This document shows, one piece after another, positions 36,801 to 46,868 of a DNA stretch of 64,000 nucleotides; the first letter of the stretch is position 1; each line of letters starts with the position of its first letter. The stretch lies in assembly GCA_025526995.1 (NCBI GenBank), contig JAHLKG010000002.1, positions 1,860,001 through 1,924,000 on the forward strand, given 5' to 3'. The stretch comes from Powellomyces hirtus (lineage: Eukaryota > Chytridiomycota > Chytridiomycetes > Spizellomycetales > Powellomycetaceae). Under the pieces are notes generated by a model, which saw nothing but the letters and a program-made list of their open reading frames with translations, ran no database searches and was not told the DNA's origin. A program made the translations under genes and the position numbers.

Positions 36801-37847
36801 TACTCACGGGAGGGTCGTCATTGCGATTGTGTATTTACCTTTCGTAGAAAGTATCCCGGCACATCCTCATCGTTGCACACGCCCGCAGCAATTTTGTCCT
36901 TGCACAACCGAGCCCAGTTGGTGCGCTCGAAGGATTGCAGTGACTCGAGTGTCGAGTTGGTAATCATGTCCCCGAATCGCGATATCATTCCAGGTCTGCA
37001 CAAACAGGGGTTTAGGATTCGCAATTAAACGTGGGCAGTGGACACAGGTCTTTTTTTTAGTTCAGCTATTTGACGTACCCAGTTTGAAACAGAGCTCGCA
37101 TTTCCTTCCGTGCCGCGACCCGTCTCTTCCATATGAACTGGGCAAACTGGTCACGATGGGCTTGTAGGGCCGACGCCAACTCTAGTCATGTGTGAGAACA
37201 GAATCTATTTTTCAGCATCACTTTGAGATGGAAGCTCATTGCGCGCCCCTACAAGTGTCGCTTCCTACCCTTCTCATCCGTCATCCGCTTCATCAACCGT
37301 TCCCGCAAAATCTGCTTGCGCGCACTAAAGTTGATGATGGAGACCACAGCCTCCATGCTGATCAACGCCATCTCGTCTTCTTGTTTCGAGTTCTCCGTCA
37401 GACGCTACAAAGATAGAAAGGCACATGCATAGCATGTTCTGAGTGGGTCGCCAACCAGACGTATCGCTGCTCGCAGGCAGGATGTGTGCGAGCTTACGCT
37501 GAGATCTTCCAGATCGAGCGCTCCGCGGAGTCTGCCCTCCCGTTGGAATTGAGTTGCGAGGTGTTGCAGTTGTGTACATATCTAGCAGGATGTTCTCTAA
37601 CTCAGAATCGTTTGCAGATATTATGAAGACGACCAGGAGAGCTAAAATCCTTTTGTCGTGCCGCACCTCCTTGATGTTCTGAAACTCCCGGGTTGCGGCT
37701 GACAGACCACCTCTGAGAGTTGGCGCGGCCGGCCTGTACACATAACAATGAGATTTGCATTGTTAGACATGTGCGTATATTTTGGTCTATGAGCAGGTGG
37801 AATGCATACTTGGGCGCTCTTTTTGGGCTCCCATCGTCGACTTCCAT
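33823..37847 (-). CDS. SPRY-domain and multi-IQ-motif protein, probably flagellar
   Basis: Seventeen exons: 37847-37810, 37733-37667, 37581-37498, 37404-37269, 37181-37079, 36995-36839, 36731-36167, 36091-35974, 35908-35738, 35657-35611, 35541-35413, 35306-35230, 35150-35036, 34945-34634, 34536-34454, 34343-34073 and 33989-33823 (TGA); 2640 nt, 879 aa. The N-terminal 200 residues are helical. A SPRY domain spans about 355-525 (HRFYFEFSAPDKTSWRIGF; ESFGFASTGEIFYQG; GVVVDVYEGRIFMVVDGE; SSELIPTFAL; IRVNFGNNPFK). After an acidic linker come at least seven IQ motifs (ACTRIQRAWRR, AATLIQLVARKK, AAAKIQRNWRRKK, AATVIQRKWRN, AARNIQRVWRG, AYIIQSGWRSY, AAARIQALWKGY), which bind calmodulin or centrin. 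I know no named family with this exact order. An axonemal or basal-body role is inference. The first exon may not be the true start. Confidence 0.8.
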
Positions 37848-38390
37848 TACCAGTGCGGCGCAAGTCTTAGTCCACTTGCAAACTGTCAATTCCTCAAAAT
37901 GACAGCAGCTTGGTCATTACGAGAATAGCGCGACGCGTGTCACGTGCAGTGCACCAAGTTGAATGCGCAGCAGGTGGTCAGAGAATTCACGCGAGTTCTT
38001 TGGATCTGATAATGTGCCGGCAACATGTCGGTTTCCCAGACGAGTAGGGCACCGAGTTTCCTCGGGCTAATGTCCCTGCCAAAGTAACAGGAAACATCGA
38101 TGACGCAGAATCGATAGGCAAGCCGAACGTGACGGGACAGGGTTTCAAGTTCATAATCACACTTATTTACAAAATAGAGAAATATTACGCCTGTGTGCAT
38201 TTTGTGTGGGGTCTTCGCGTCAGGCGACGCGATCTATGATGTAAGATTTCTGCATCCCCCCGGGAAGGTTGTTGAGAAACGAGGGGCAGGGTGATATGTA
38301 ACAACAATCTAAATCTACGGAACGTTGCACGCTTTTCGGTAGACCGGGAGCAGGTGGGGCGAGCGACAGATTTTCCAAACGTGTACATGT
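37848..38390. other. Intergenic, promoter of SPRY/IQ gene
   Basis: About 540 bp, no coding signal; includes a TCACGTG site near 37938. Confidence 0.5.
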
Positions 38391-39536
38391 CTACCGGGAC
38401 TTTTTGACAGCGCTGGAGCTTCCAGTTTCTTCATCCTGCTGCTTTCGTTTCCGTTTCTTATCCTTCTTTGCCGCCGCCGTCTCCGTTTCCGGAGACGCTG
38501 CGGATGATTCGGTAGATTCCGCTGTAGACTTGTCCTCCTTCCCCTTCTTCTCCTTCTTCTCCTTTTTATCCTTCGTCTGCTTTTTCGGTTTCTTTTCTGC
38601 TACCAGTTCCTCCGTAGCAGAAACAATTTCCACAGATTCCGTGACAACAACTGTTTCCGTCGTCTCTGTGACCGTTGTCGTTTCCTCTATCCGTTTCAAT
38701 TCCAGTTTAGCCGCCTTCTTTGCCTCTTTCTTCTCCTTCTTTGCCTTCTTGGCCGCCTTCGCTTCCGGTGTCCGCTTCTCCTTCTTTGCCTTCATGGCCG
38801 CCTTCTCCTCCGGTGTCCGGTCTCCGTTCTTCTTCTTCTCCTTCTGCTTCTTCCCCTTCTTCATCTCCACCCCCTCCACCACCACATCCCCACTCAGCAA
38901 CCCCGCTCTACTCAACTTCCCCGGCTGACTCGCCCTCGCTCCCTTTCTCGCCGTGCGTCCCTCACACGCCTCAAACAACTCCTGATCCGTCATCCGAATC
39001 GAGTAATCCCTGTCTTCCACAGGCGTCTCATTCGCGGGCGTGGCTTTGACAAAGGACCCGTAGAGGAGCTTTTTCGCAGCTTTTTGGTCGTCAGTCGCAG
39101 TGAGGGCGACTTGGTCCGTGGTGGCGTCTTTGCAAATGTGGATCGAGGCAGAGGTTTTGTTGAAAACGTGGTCCCACCATGCGAACGACCATTCGTCGGA
39201 TTTGGCGCCGAGCTGGAGCGGGGAGAAGAGAACAATGAATACAGAATGCCCCGACACTAGTATCGTGATGCGGCTCAATCCCACTTACCCCATCCGTATC
39301 GTTCTTGAACCCGACCGAGATCGCCTTGTTGATTCCATCTACGACAGAGAAAACCGTCAGCAATCCCGCTCGCATTCCCGTCTCGTTCCTCCGCTGCAAA
39401 AATGTACAAACCGGTCCTCACCTCGGTGTTTTCCAAGTCCCGTTCCTTTCTCCCACCCATATTTGGCCATCTGGGACTCGGCAAACGTGCCACTGCCCAT
39501 GTCGGCACGGTCTTGGCCTTGGTCAAAGGAAGGCAT
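38391..39536 (-). CDS. G-patch protein, GPATCH4-like
   Basis: Three exons: 39536-39422, 39338-39289 and 39212-38391 (TAG); 328 aa. The N-terminus contains a G-patch: MAKYGWEKGTGLGKHR continuing after the first intron with EDGINKAISVGFKNDTDGLG, then SDEWSFAWWDHVFNKTSA, a segment typical of GPATCH4-type proteins. The C-terminal half is Lys/Glu-rich (KKGKKQKEKKKNG and several KEKK runs), a nucleolar-type basic tail. G-patch proteins activate DEAH-box RNA helicases; GPATCH4 in animals acts with DHX15 in nucleolar RNA biology. The partner here is inferred only. The same architecture is also seen in PINX1-type proteins, which is the main alternative. Confidence 0.85.
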
Positions 39537-39928
39537 GTTCGTGTGTTGATAGTGTTGACGGATGTGTGAAGGACACCGAAAATAATGGTGACACTCTCCT
39601 TGTGCCAAACGTTTTGGGCGAAATGCCGCGAAAGTGAAAATGTGCGATTATGTCATCATCATAATACTGGATAAAGCATTCACAGCCACGCGATTCTGCT
39701 CAGAGACTTGTTACATGGACTGTCAATTCTCTACGTATGCAAAAGGCGCTGATATTGTATGTGTGTGTATTGATTGATCTAGATGGGATGGTTGGTGAGA
39801 TGACGGGAGGGTGTGGCACCAGTAAAGGAGGAGCGGGGGGCATCCGCGAGACGAGGAGGGAGGGGGATATGTATGACCACATCATCGCCATAACTTAGAA
39901 TGTCAGATAGCGCCGATCTCCGCTCGCT
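39537..39928. other. Intergenic, G-patch gene promoter
   Basis: About 390 bp between the G-patch gene start and the MCUR1-like gene stop. No gene seen. Confidence 0.5.
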
Positions 39929-41436
39929 TCAATATGAGATTACATGTTCACCAGTCTGGGTCTGGGCGTTGGACTGGTTCACCGGCATCTGCTGCTGCGG
40001 GAACTGATTGCCTTGCTGTAGCGGTTGCTGCTGTGGTGGTATTTGCTGCTGTTGCTGTTGAATAGGCTGGGATGTCTGCTGCTGCTGCGAGCGGAGCGGG
40101 TGCGGGAAGGCCGAGAGGACTGGGGGCGGGGGCTGCTGCTGCTGCTGGGGCTCGGACGCTTTCGCCGTGGATGCAGCAGGTGAAATCCAGTCGACGGACA
40201 TCAAGATGGCAAATGTTGCCAGTGCCATCCCTATCAGCGATTCCGAAACCCCGCACGTCAGTATAGCGGCCACATCAAAGGAGAGCAATCACGAGAAGCA
40301 CGGGCCAAGTACGTACAAACAATATTCCGGGTCGTCTCCACTTTCATAGTCTCAATTCGCGTTTTCAGATCCGAGATTCTAACAATCAGCTTATGATGTA
40401 TTTCCTGAATATTCAGGTCCGTGTCGGTTCCAATTTCGCGCCCGTCCGCCTTATGATTGTTCAGGTCCATCGACACGTCCGTCTTCAAAGACCCAACGAG
40501 TTCAGAAAACTTGGCGTTCATCGATTCCGTGTCGCGGAGAATCTGGTCCGTGTCGGCTTTCAACTGCGTCGAGTCGTTTTGCCGCAGGAGTTGGAGTTCG
40601 TTGCGAAGTTCTTGGAGGTGGGCTTTGTATAAGTACGTTTGCTAATGGGCGGACATGAAGAATGGGAATCGTTAATGATGGAAGGTTTGTTGGGCACGAC
40701 GACAGTGTCCTCATACGTTATCCAAGTCGGTCTTTGAGAGGATTCCGGAGCGAATGGACAGTGTGCTGCAAGAGATGCTTGCCGTTAGTCCATGCAAATG
40801 AAGCCCATCGTTCAGCTACCCCACGCCATGAGGAAACAGTCCGAGAGCCCGCTCAGGTAAGTGTCTTTCCCCGAGCCCATGTGAACTGTTCTCTGGGTCC
40901 AGGTCCACTTTTTGCACAATACCAAGCTCAGCAACGCCACCCACCTATCCACCAACAACGCATTAATAGTCCTCATAATCGCCACGGCCTGTCCTCGCGT
41001 GAACCCCTGCCGCTCAAGCTGCCTAACCAGCTTATACGTATCAAAGTTGAATTTCGACGTGATTCCCCTCCGCTGCTGTGAATTGACTCCCCCGGGCCCT
41101 CCGGCGGCGGATGTGATTGGCGAATCCAGCAGCCGGGACAGCGACCGGATATAGTCCGTCATGGCCTGCCGGGTGGGCGGTACGAAGGCTGGGATGGATC
41201 CTGAGGCGTCGAAGCGCTTGGGAGGTGGGGATTGCACGGCGGTGGAGGAGGAGAGTGACCGCTCGCAAAGGGCATTTGACATGCGGGATCGGACAGCTGG
41301 GGAGTGAAATTGACCCCAATGGGGAGAGGGTTTGTGAATAACCTCCCCATTGACTTTGATATAGTAAGGTAGGCTCTCACTACCACTTACCTGTCGAGTG
41401 CAGGATCCGCCGCATTGTATGTGATGGTGATGCCAT
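39929..41436 (-). CDS. MCUR1/CCDC90 (DUF1640) family mitochondrial coiled-coil protein
   Basis: Five exons: 41436-41391, 41296-40945, 40765-40717, 40641-40317 and 40230-39929 (TGA); 1074 nt, 357 aa. The start MASPSHTMRRILHSTAVRSR is Arg/Ser-rich, as in a mitochondrial presequence. The family head follows: FNFDTYKLVRQLERQGFTRG, QAVAIMRTINALLVD, then a long coiled coil (LQELRNELQLLRQN; LNIQEIHHKLIVRISDLKTRI) and a membrane-anchor segment (VWMALATFAILMSVDWI). Relatives sit in the inner mitochondrial membrane; MCUR1 is linked to the calcium uniporter and fungal members to proline metabolism or complex assembly. Unusual is a C-terminal tail of about 80 residues very rich in Gln and Pro after the membrane segment. 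Confidence 0.88.
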
Positions 41437-42021
41437 TTGCAAAAGGGAGCGTAACTGGAAATAGGACAACAATTGCGACAAAAGGCGTGTCTATCTGGTA
41501 CGGTAGTTTGCACCGTCCGGTTGAGAAGGTGGTGTGCGTTGGTTTATGAGGTAGTATCTGTGCAAAGTCTCAGGGTACACTGAATTGAATTGCAAAAATA
41601 TTGTGCTGTCAGCGGTGGGTTCCGGCCACCGACGCGATTGGGTGTGCCCCGAAGACGACTTGGTATTCCAACTCTCTTCTCGCGGTATGTGAACGATATG
41701 TAACAAGCGAAACCTGCGGAGAAACATCGGCTTTGCGGTTGTTTATGTCTACAGTGGATTGAACAGCTTTTTATGTGTCAGTTCGTGCATGTGTAAAAAG
41801 TTCCCCCGTGTAATGGTAGAGATATGGATGGACAGTGCTCAGCTCTCGCTTCACTCAGCCTGCGAGGGTCGTACTTATGGGAAATCATGTGGACGTTAAA
41901 CTATTTTCAACTCTCAGAGAATGCCTGTACTGTCTATGTCTATACCCTTTCCCATAATGGATGTACTTTCGGTGTACGCTCAAGCAAGCGAGTCGCTTCA
42001 GATTCCTACCGAGACCCTGCC
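41437..42021. other. Intergenic, no gene seen
   Basis: Promoter side of the MCUR1-like gene and 3' flank of the SRR1-like gene; nothing recognised. Confidence 0.5.
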
Positions 42022-43123
42022 TCACACAACCTCGGGATCACTCTCCTGCCCTCCCCCAGCACCCTCCACCTCCCCACCCGGCGTTTCAAACGTATGCAAA
42101 CTCATGTTGTTAAACACCTCCTGGACCTCATACTTTGGAAACCCCACCTCCTGCGCGGGGGCCGCCACCACATACGGCGCAGGGTGGTCGTTCCTTGTAC
42201 CCTGCAGTAGGGTATCATAGGTCGCAAACGAGTTGCCGAGGATGAGGATCCGGGGTAAGTGCGGCCAGTTGGAGCGCAGGACGGCGTTGTAGAGAGTGTG
42301 TCCGCAGTGTGGCATGTAGAAGAGGGTGGGGGTGGTGACTGGGCGGTGGCCGCGCTGGGGGTGGGAACTGTTAGAAGAGAGAGTGTGGCGATTATGCGGT
42401 GTGGGTGGTTGTCGTACCTCGTTTTTTTCTATTGCGACGCATTGAAAGTGTTCGGCAACAGCCCTGTCTACTTTGGCCATGACGGGATCAAAAATGTGCA
42501 GCTCGCCCGCGAGCTACTTCAAGATCAGCATCAGAGATACAGCCGTAAGATATGCAGTGCTTTTCCGAGGAGCTGTAGATATAAGCGACCTATAGGACGC
42601 ATTTATGGAAAAATTCCCTGTCTCGTTTACCTTGAACTGATCCCGGAGCAGCAAAATCAAGGCAAATTGATGCTGCGGATTGCTAGCTGTCAGCGCTCCA
42701 ACGCCGTAGCAGACAACGTCTATTTCTTTCTCCCCCGCGCGGTCCCGAAATGTTCCCATATGTTTGAATAATGATTCTGAAACGAGAAAAGATTGGTAAG
42801 GTTTCGCCTTGCTTCTCTGCTTTGGCAATTGCATTGCAGCGCCGCACCTATGACCTTGCTATAAAACGAGCATTTCGCCAGAGCAGTCCTGAAAAATGTA
42901 CATATTAACAAAAATGGCCCACCCTGAATCAGACAGAATGCAGCACTCACTTTCGCTCTTCTATTTTCTGTATCACATCCTCGGCCGAAGGCTCTTTCCA
43001 CTCCATCCCCGCTTTCGCCGACTGCTTATAGGTAAACCCAGAGCCAGACGCCTTTTTGATAATCCCTGTCGGACCTTTTTTTCTCCGTCCTCCAGACACC
43101 AGTTTGAAACCGTCGTCCTCCAT
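42022..43123 (-). CDS. SRR1-like domain protein
   Basis: Five exons: 43123-42951, 42888-42848, 42776-42631, 42513-42418 and 42354-42022; 789 nt, 262 aa. The start MEDDGFKLVSGGRRKKGP fits the family. Core motifs: EIDVVCYGVGALTASNPQHQ, LHIFDPVMAKVDRAV, TPTLFYMPHCGHTLYN and RSNWPHLPRILILGNSF. SRR1 (sensitivity to red light reduced) proteins are conserved in eukaryotes; in plants SRR1 acts on the clock, in yeast Ber1 affects microtubule stability. The biochemical activity is unknown. The last 25 residues are Gly/Glu-rich. Confidence 0.9.
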
Positions 43124-44440
43124 GGATATATTTTCTTTCTGGTGAGAGTTAGTTGTTTTTACTGGTGACGGGTTGAACTGCTGGATAAAAACAAAAATTC
43201 GAGCAGACAAGGAGCGCGGTTTGGGCAGGGGCGTGGCTGGGTGTATGCGCTGCCGCATTGCACTCCATTTCGCAGAATAGCAGAAAATGTTTAAACGCAG
43301 GACCTTACTCACCGGCAGATGTGGTCATTTGTTATTGTATGTGCGATAGTCACCTCGGAACATATGTCCCTTCATATTCCCGAAGGAGGGCGTATCATAA
43401 ATCCACTCTTTGTGAACTACAAGCACGGGATGGCGAAACATGGCCCCTCCTCCGCTCCCTATTGTACAGGCGAGAGGATCTTTTCCGCCATCGCTCTTTC
43501 TTACCGATAAGCTGCATACAACCTACAAGCGCATCCCCTCCCCTGTTGCCTCCGCGCCGTTTCCTCTAGCTAATGACACCCGACTCTGCAAGAGCTGCAA
43601 CGTGTTCGTTCCCGGCCAGTTAATTCCTAGTTTGCCTCCAATTTACAGTCTACCGGACCAAACTGAACAATCAGTTCCGACCACCAGTCATTCACGCGCG
43701 GGAGGCAAAGTTTGCAGTGCACATACAAACAGCCACATTAGCAAAACTCCCAAAAGCATATCTATCGCTACGAGGGAATAATTTCAAAATCATGGCAGAA
43801 CACTCCGGATCATGACTCGGAAGGTGGGGTGACCACAACCTAGCCGTAATGTCAGGAGCGCCAGCAGGATGGTGCAGTGATTTAGGTCCCGACCCGCATG
43901 CCGCTGTCGAGTATCATGGAGGCCAGGACGTGGCCGATTCCGATGAGGTTGCCGGGGAAGTTGAGCATCCTGTCTTTGGTCGCGGCGTGTATGGATGAGA
44001 ATATAGGAGGAGAGAAGGCAAGTGAGGGCCGGATTCGTGAGCTGTCGAATACAAATGCCGCAAAAAAATATGTCATTCAGAACACAAACACTTCAAATCA
44101 GAAATTCGAAATTCTGTGTTTACATATTGTCTTTAATGCACAGGTGAATGTGTCCGCACGTGTTGGTCCACTGTGAGAGCGTTTATCAGATTTGCGGGTT
44201 TGTAGTTAGGATGCGTTAAACTGATGACTTTTGCCTGTCACACCCGCGACGAGTACTTTAACTATCGGTGTGTTTCCGGTCCACCCTACGACTCATTCGC
44301 GCAGAAGTAAGTCAAGCTGTGTGATTTTCATTCCTCAATATGCTCGTCGACGACCTGTTGTCACAAACACCCCAATTCGCTGGATGGGGGAAATGCTTGT
44401 GTCTCGAACCTATCTAACGCAGAAGGGATTACAGCATCGC
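43124..44440. other. Intergenic with a possible small exon
   Basis: Mostly without gene evidence. A GC-rich stretch at about 43882-44000 reads on the - strand as MLNFPGNLIGIGHVLASMI and ends with TAG or TAA after RVGT; it could be the last exon of a small membrane protein, but no upstream exon was found. A + strand frame at 43440-43781 has no recognisable domain. Confidence 0.35.
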
Positions 44441-44524
44441 CCGGCCATAGCTCAGCTGGAAGAGCATCAGACTGTAAAACAAATAGCTATCTGGGTGTCC
44501 CCAGTTCGATCCTGGGTGGCCGGA
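44441..44524 (+). tRNA. tRNA-Tyr (GTA) with an 11-nt intron
   Basis: Acceptor CCGGCCA/TGGCCGG plus discriminator A; D arm GCTC...GAGC; anticodon stem TCAGA with TCTGG and loop CT-GTA-A-A interrupted after position 37 by about 11 nt; T arm CCCAG-TTCGATC-CTGGG. Length 73 plus 11. Introns at this position are nearly universal in eukaryotic tRNA-Tyr. Confidence 0.93.
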
Positions 44525-44541
44525 AATTCTTTTCAACCCAG

Positions 44542-44550
44542 TTTTTTTTT
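44542..44550 (+). terminator. RNA polymerase III terminator of tRNA-Tyr
   Basis: T9 tract 17 nt after the tRNA; an earlier weaker TTCTTTT is nearer to the end. Confidence 0.7.
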
Positions 44551-44605
44551 CTAAATTTGGCAAGCGTTGTGCTAGCCCACCCAAAGTACCTCCCACCCAA
44601 TCGCT

Positions 44606-44972
44606 TATTGGAGATATCGGCATTTCCAGTGCTTTATCGGAAATGCAGAGGATTGGCCGAATTCAGGACACACTGCTTGTATTGCCTTCGTGAGGGGGTT
44701 ACAGAGCTCTTTTGTGATGCAGATGATGGTGTAATGTTGTCAGATGCATGGCAATGTATTTGTGGGAATGTATATTCTATGTCGTAGTCTTATCAGCAAG
44801 GTCTTGCTTGTTGAGTGAACTTATCAATTTTTTCTTCAATCATGTGATTGCATGTGATCCAATTCAGCTCTCAGCGTTACTGGTATGGTGGTCACGTACT
44901 CCAAGCGAGAATTCCAAATTAGGATCTAATGTAAAGACTAACATTGAGTACGCAATCCTCAACATTCCAATA
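44606..44972 (-). repeat. CpG-depleted solo LTR of the copia family, minus orientation
   Basis: 367 bp, the exact length of the intact LTRs, reverse orientation, termini TATTGGA...TCCAATA. Duplication TCGCT at 44601-44605 and 44973-44977. Many CG sites of the intact LTR read TG or CA here: the CACGTGATCACACGTG region has become CATGTGATTGCATGTG. It lies about 80 bp downstream of tRNA-Tyr. Confidence 0.93.
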
Positions 44973-46868
44973 TCGCTATGATATTTTGCTCACTGCACAT
45001 CAACAACATAATATATACCAAGTGATGCCCACAAAGTTAGATATGACTAAGGTGTGCATAACTAGGTTTTAACAAACTACAATATCTGTGGTGGGGTTAA
45101 AAAAAATGTGTTGCAGATTTCTTATTAAGAATAGTAAATTGCAGATGTTGTAGGAGCACAGTTCTTGAAAAACTCAAATCCAATTGGCAAATGCGCATTA
45201 TTAAAATTCATAAGTTTGTATGTTTAAAAACAGAAAATGTTAAAACAATGTGCTGCAAATTTTTTATCAAGAACAATAATAGATTCAAGATATCCTTTAT
45301 GAAGTCAGTTATTCAAAAGTTCAAACATAATCTCCAAGTACTCATCTGCCCAACACGGATTGCGGCTGTTTTGTAGCTGTCAAGCTGTGCCACACCTGAA
45401 ACTGGCCGAGAGGGCGGAGAAGGAAGCATTTATCTACAGTAGTCACAATCACCAAGTTGTTTTGCGTTGTCTTCCCGACAACCCCGCAACCATGTCAAAC
45501 AATATCTGCATCTGCTACTTGGTCCCTGCAACACCTACCCTAGGCAGGAACTTGAGTCCGTTGATTCCACGGCGCCAAGACCACAAGCCAAAAATGGAAA
45601 AAACTGCTGACTGGGACAACATGGTTACAGTCGGTGTCGTCAACAAGGCGAACCTGTATGTCGCCACCAAAGCTTGTGAGGGCTATGTGCGCTTGACTCT
45701 CCGCTGAGGGAAGAACCTACAGGCAACGCCAGCGGCTGACTGTAAGTTGAAAGTCTGACAGCGGTGAGCAAAGGACAATTTTGGGGTGGCCTTCTTGACC
45801 GATGTCAAGCAATTCTTGGTGTATCATGATGAGAGGAACAGAGAGGTCATGAAGCACAAAGTTGGCACTGCTTCTCTTGGGGTTCTTGATGTTGACCATA
45901 TCAAGCCGAATACAGCTCATGACCAGCGCAGTGTGTAATGGGCTCTCTTGTATTGGACAGAGAAATTGCATGTTCCCATTGAAAGTATCTCTGCGTAAGT
46001 GATGCGACATGGTTCTCAGCGATCTACACAACAACTGACTTTGAGTGTGGGTAGCTATGCGTAAAGACCACAGCGCAGAAGGTTTGAGTGCATCCAACTT
46101 TCCTTTTGGGCCTCCATCTTTCACATCGCAGCCACTGCTCTTGGACGCACCTCATCCTGCATCCGAACTATTGCCATCGGGCATCACTCATCCTCCGCGT
46201 CTTACTTTCCGCCTTTGGGCTCCATTGCAACAGGTCACAGAGCAGTACTGTGACGACTCTTTTGGCGTAGTTTGCAGAGTTAGGCAGATTTCCAGATAGC
46301 AGCGCTGAAGTATGGATGTACAGAAGTATTAATATGATTTTTTGCATACATAAGAAAGAACAGCAAAACAAAAAAAAATTATAATACAATGACTGCTGGG
46401 AAGGCGCAGAGGTTGTAGAGCTTTGGCTAACTGTTCAAGAGTATTTTTCTCTTTCCCAAAGGTGTTGTGAACGTTGCAAAGATGTAGCTGACCATTGATG
46501 AGTTTGTCTATTTTCTTGATTGCGCACTTCCAACGCAAATGGAGTATTTTTTATTATTTTTATACAATTAATTGAAATTTTTTTTTTATTAATTGGACTA
46601 ATTATTTATATCATCAATGTAATCGCTCATAAATTTAATCTTCTGTGTATGTGCATCTTCTTTTGAATAAAACATTTCTTTTTTTATAGATTTAGCAATT
46701 GAATTTATGAATTCATATTTCTTACTTGATGTTGCCGTAAAATAAAAGAATAATGGAAATTGTCTCAACCACATATGAAACTAAAGTAAAAATTTAAATC
46801 TATAAAAAATAAAAGATAAATATTGAATGGTTGTTCTTTCTTCCTGTTGTTGGCTTGTAAAATAGCTG
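44973..46868. other. AT-rich intergenic region
   Basis: No supported gene. A frame on + at 45360-45707 and one on - at 45717-46124 have ordinary composition but no recognisable domain and no splice context. The part from about 46540 is very AT-rich (poly-T and poly-A runs). Confidence 0.45.

Noticed and set aside
45360..46124. Two mid-size open frames, + at 45360-45707 and - at 45717-46124
   Set aside because: No recognisable domain, no splice context and ordinary composition; not enough for a gene call.
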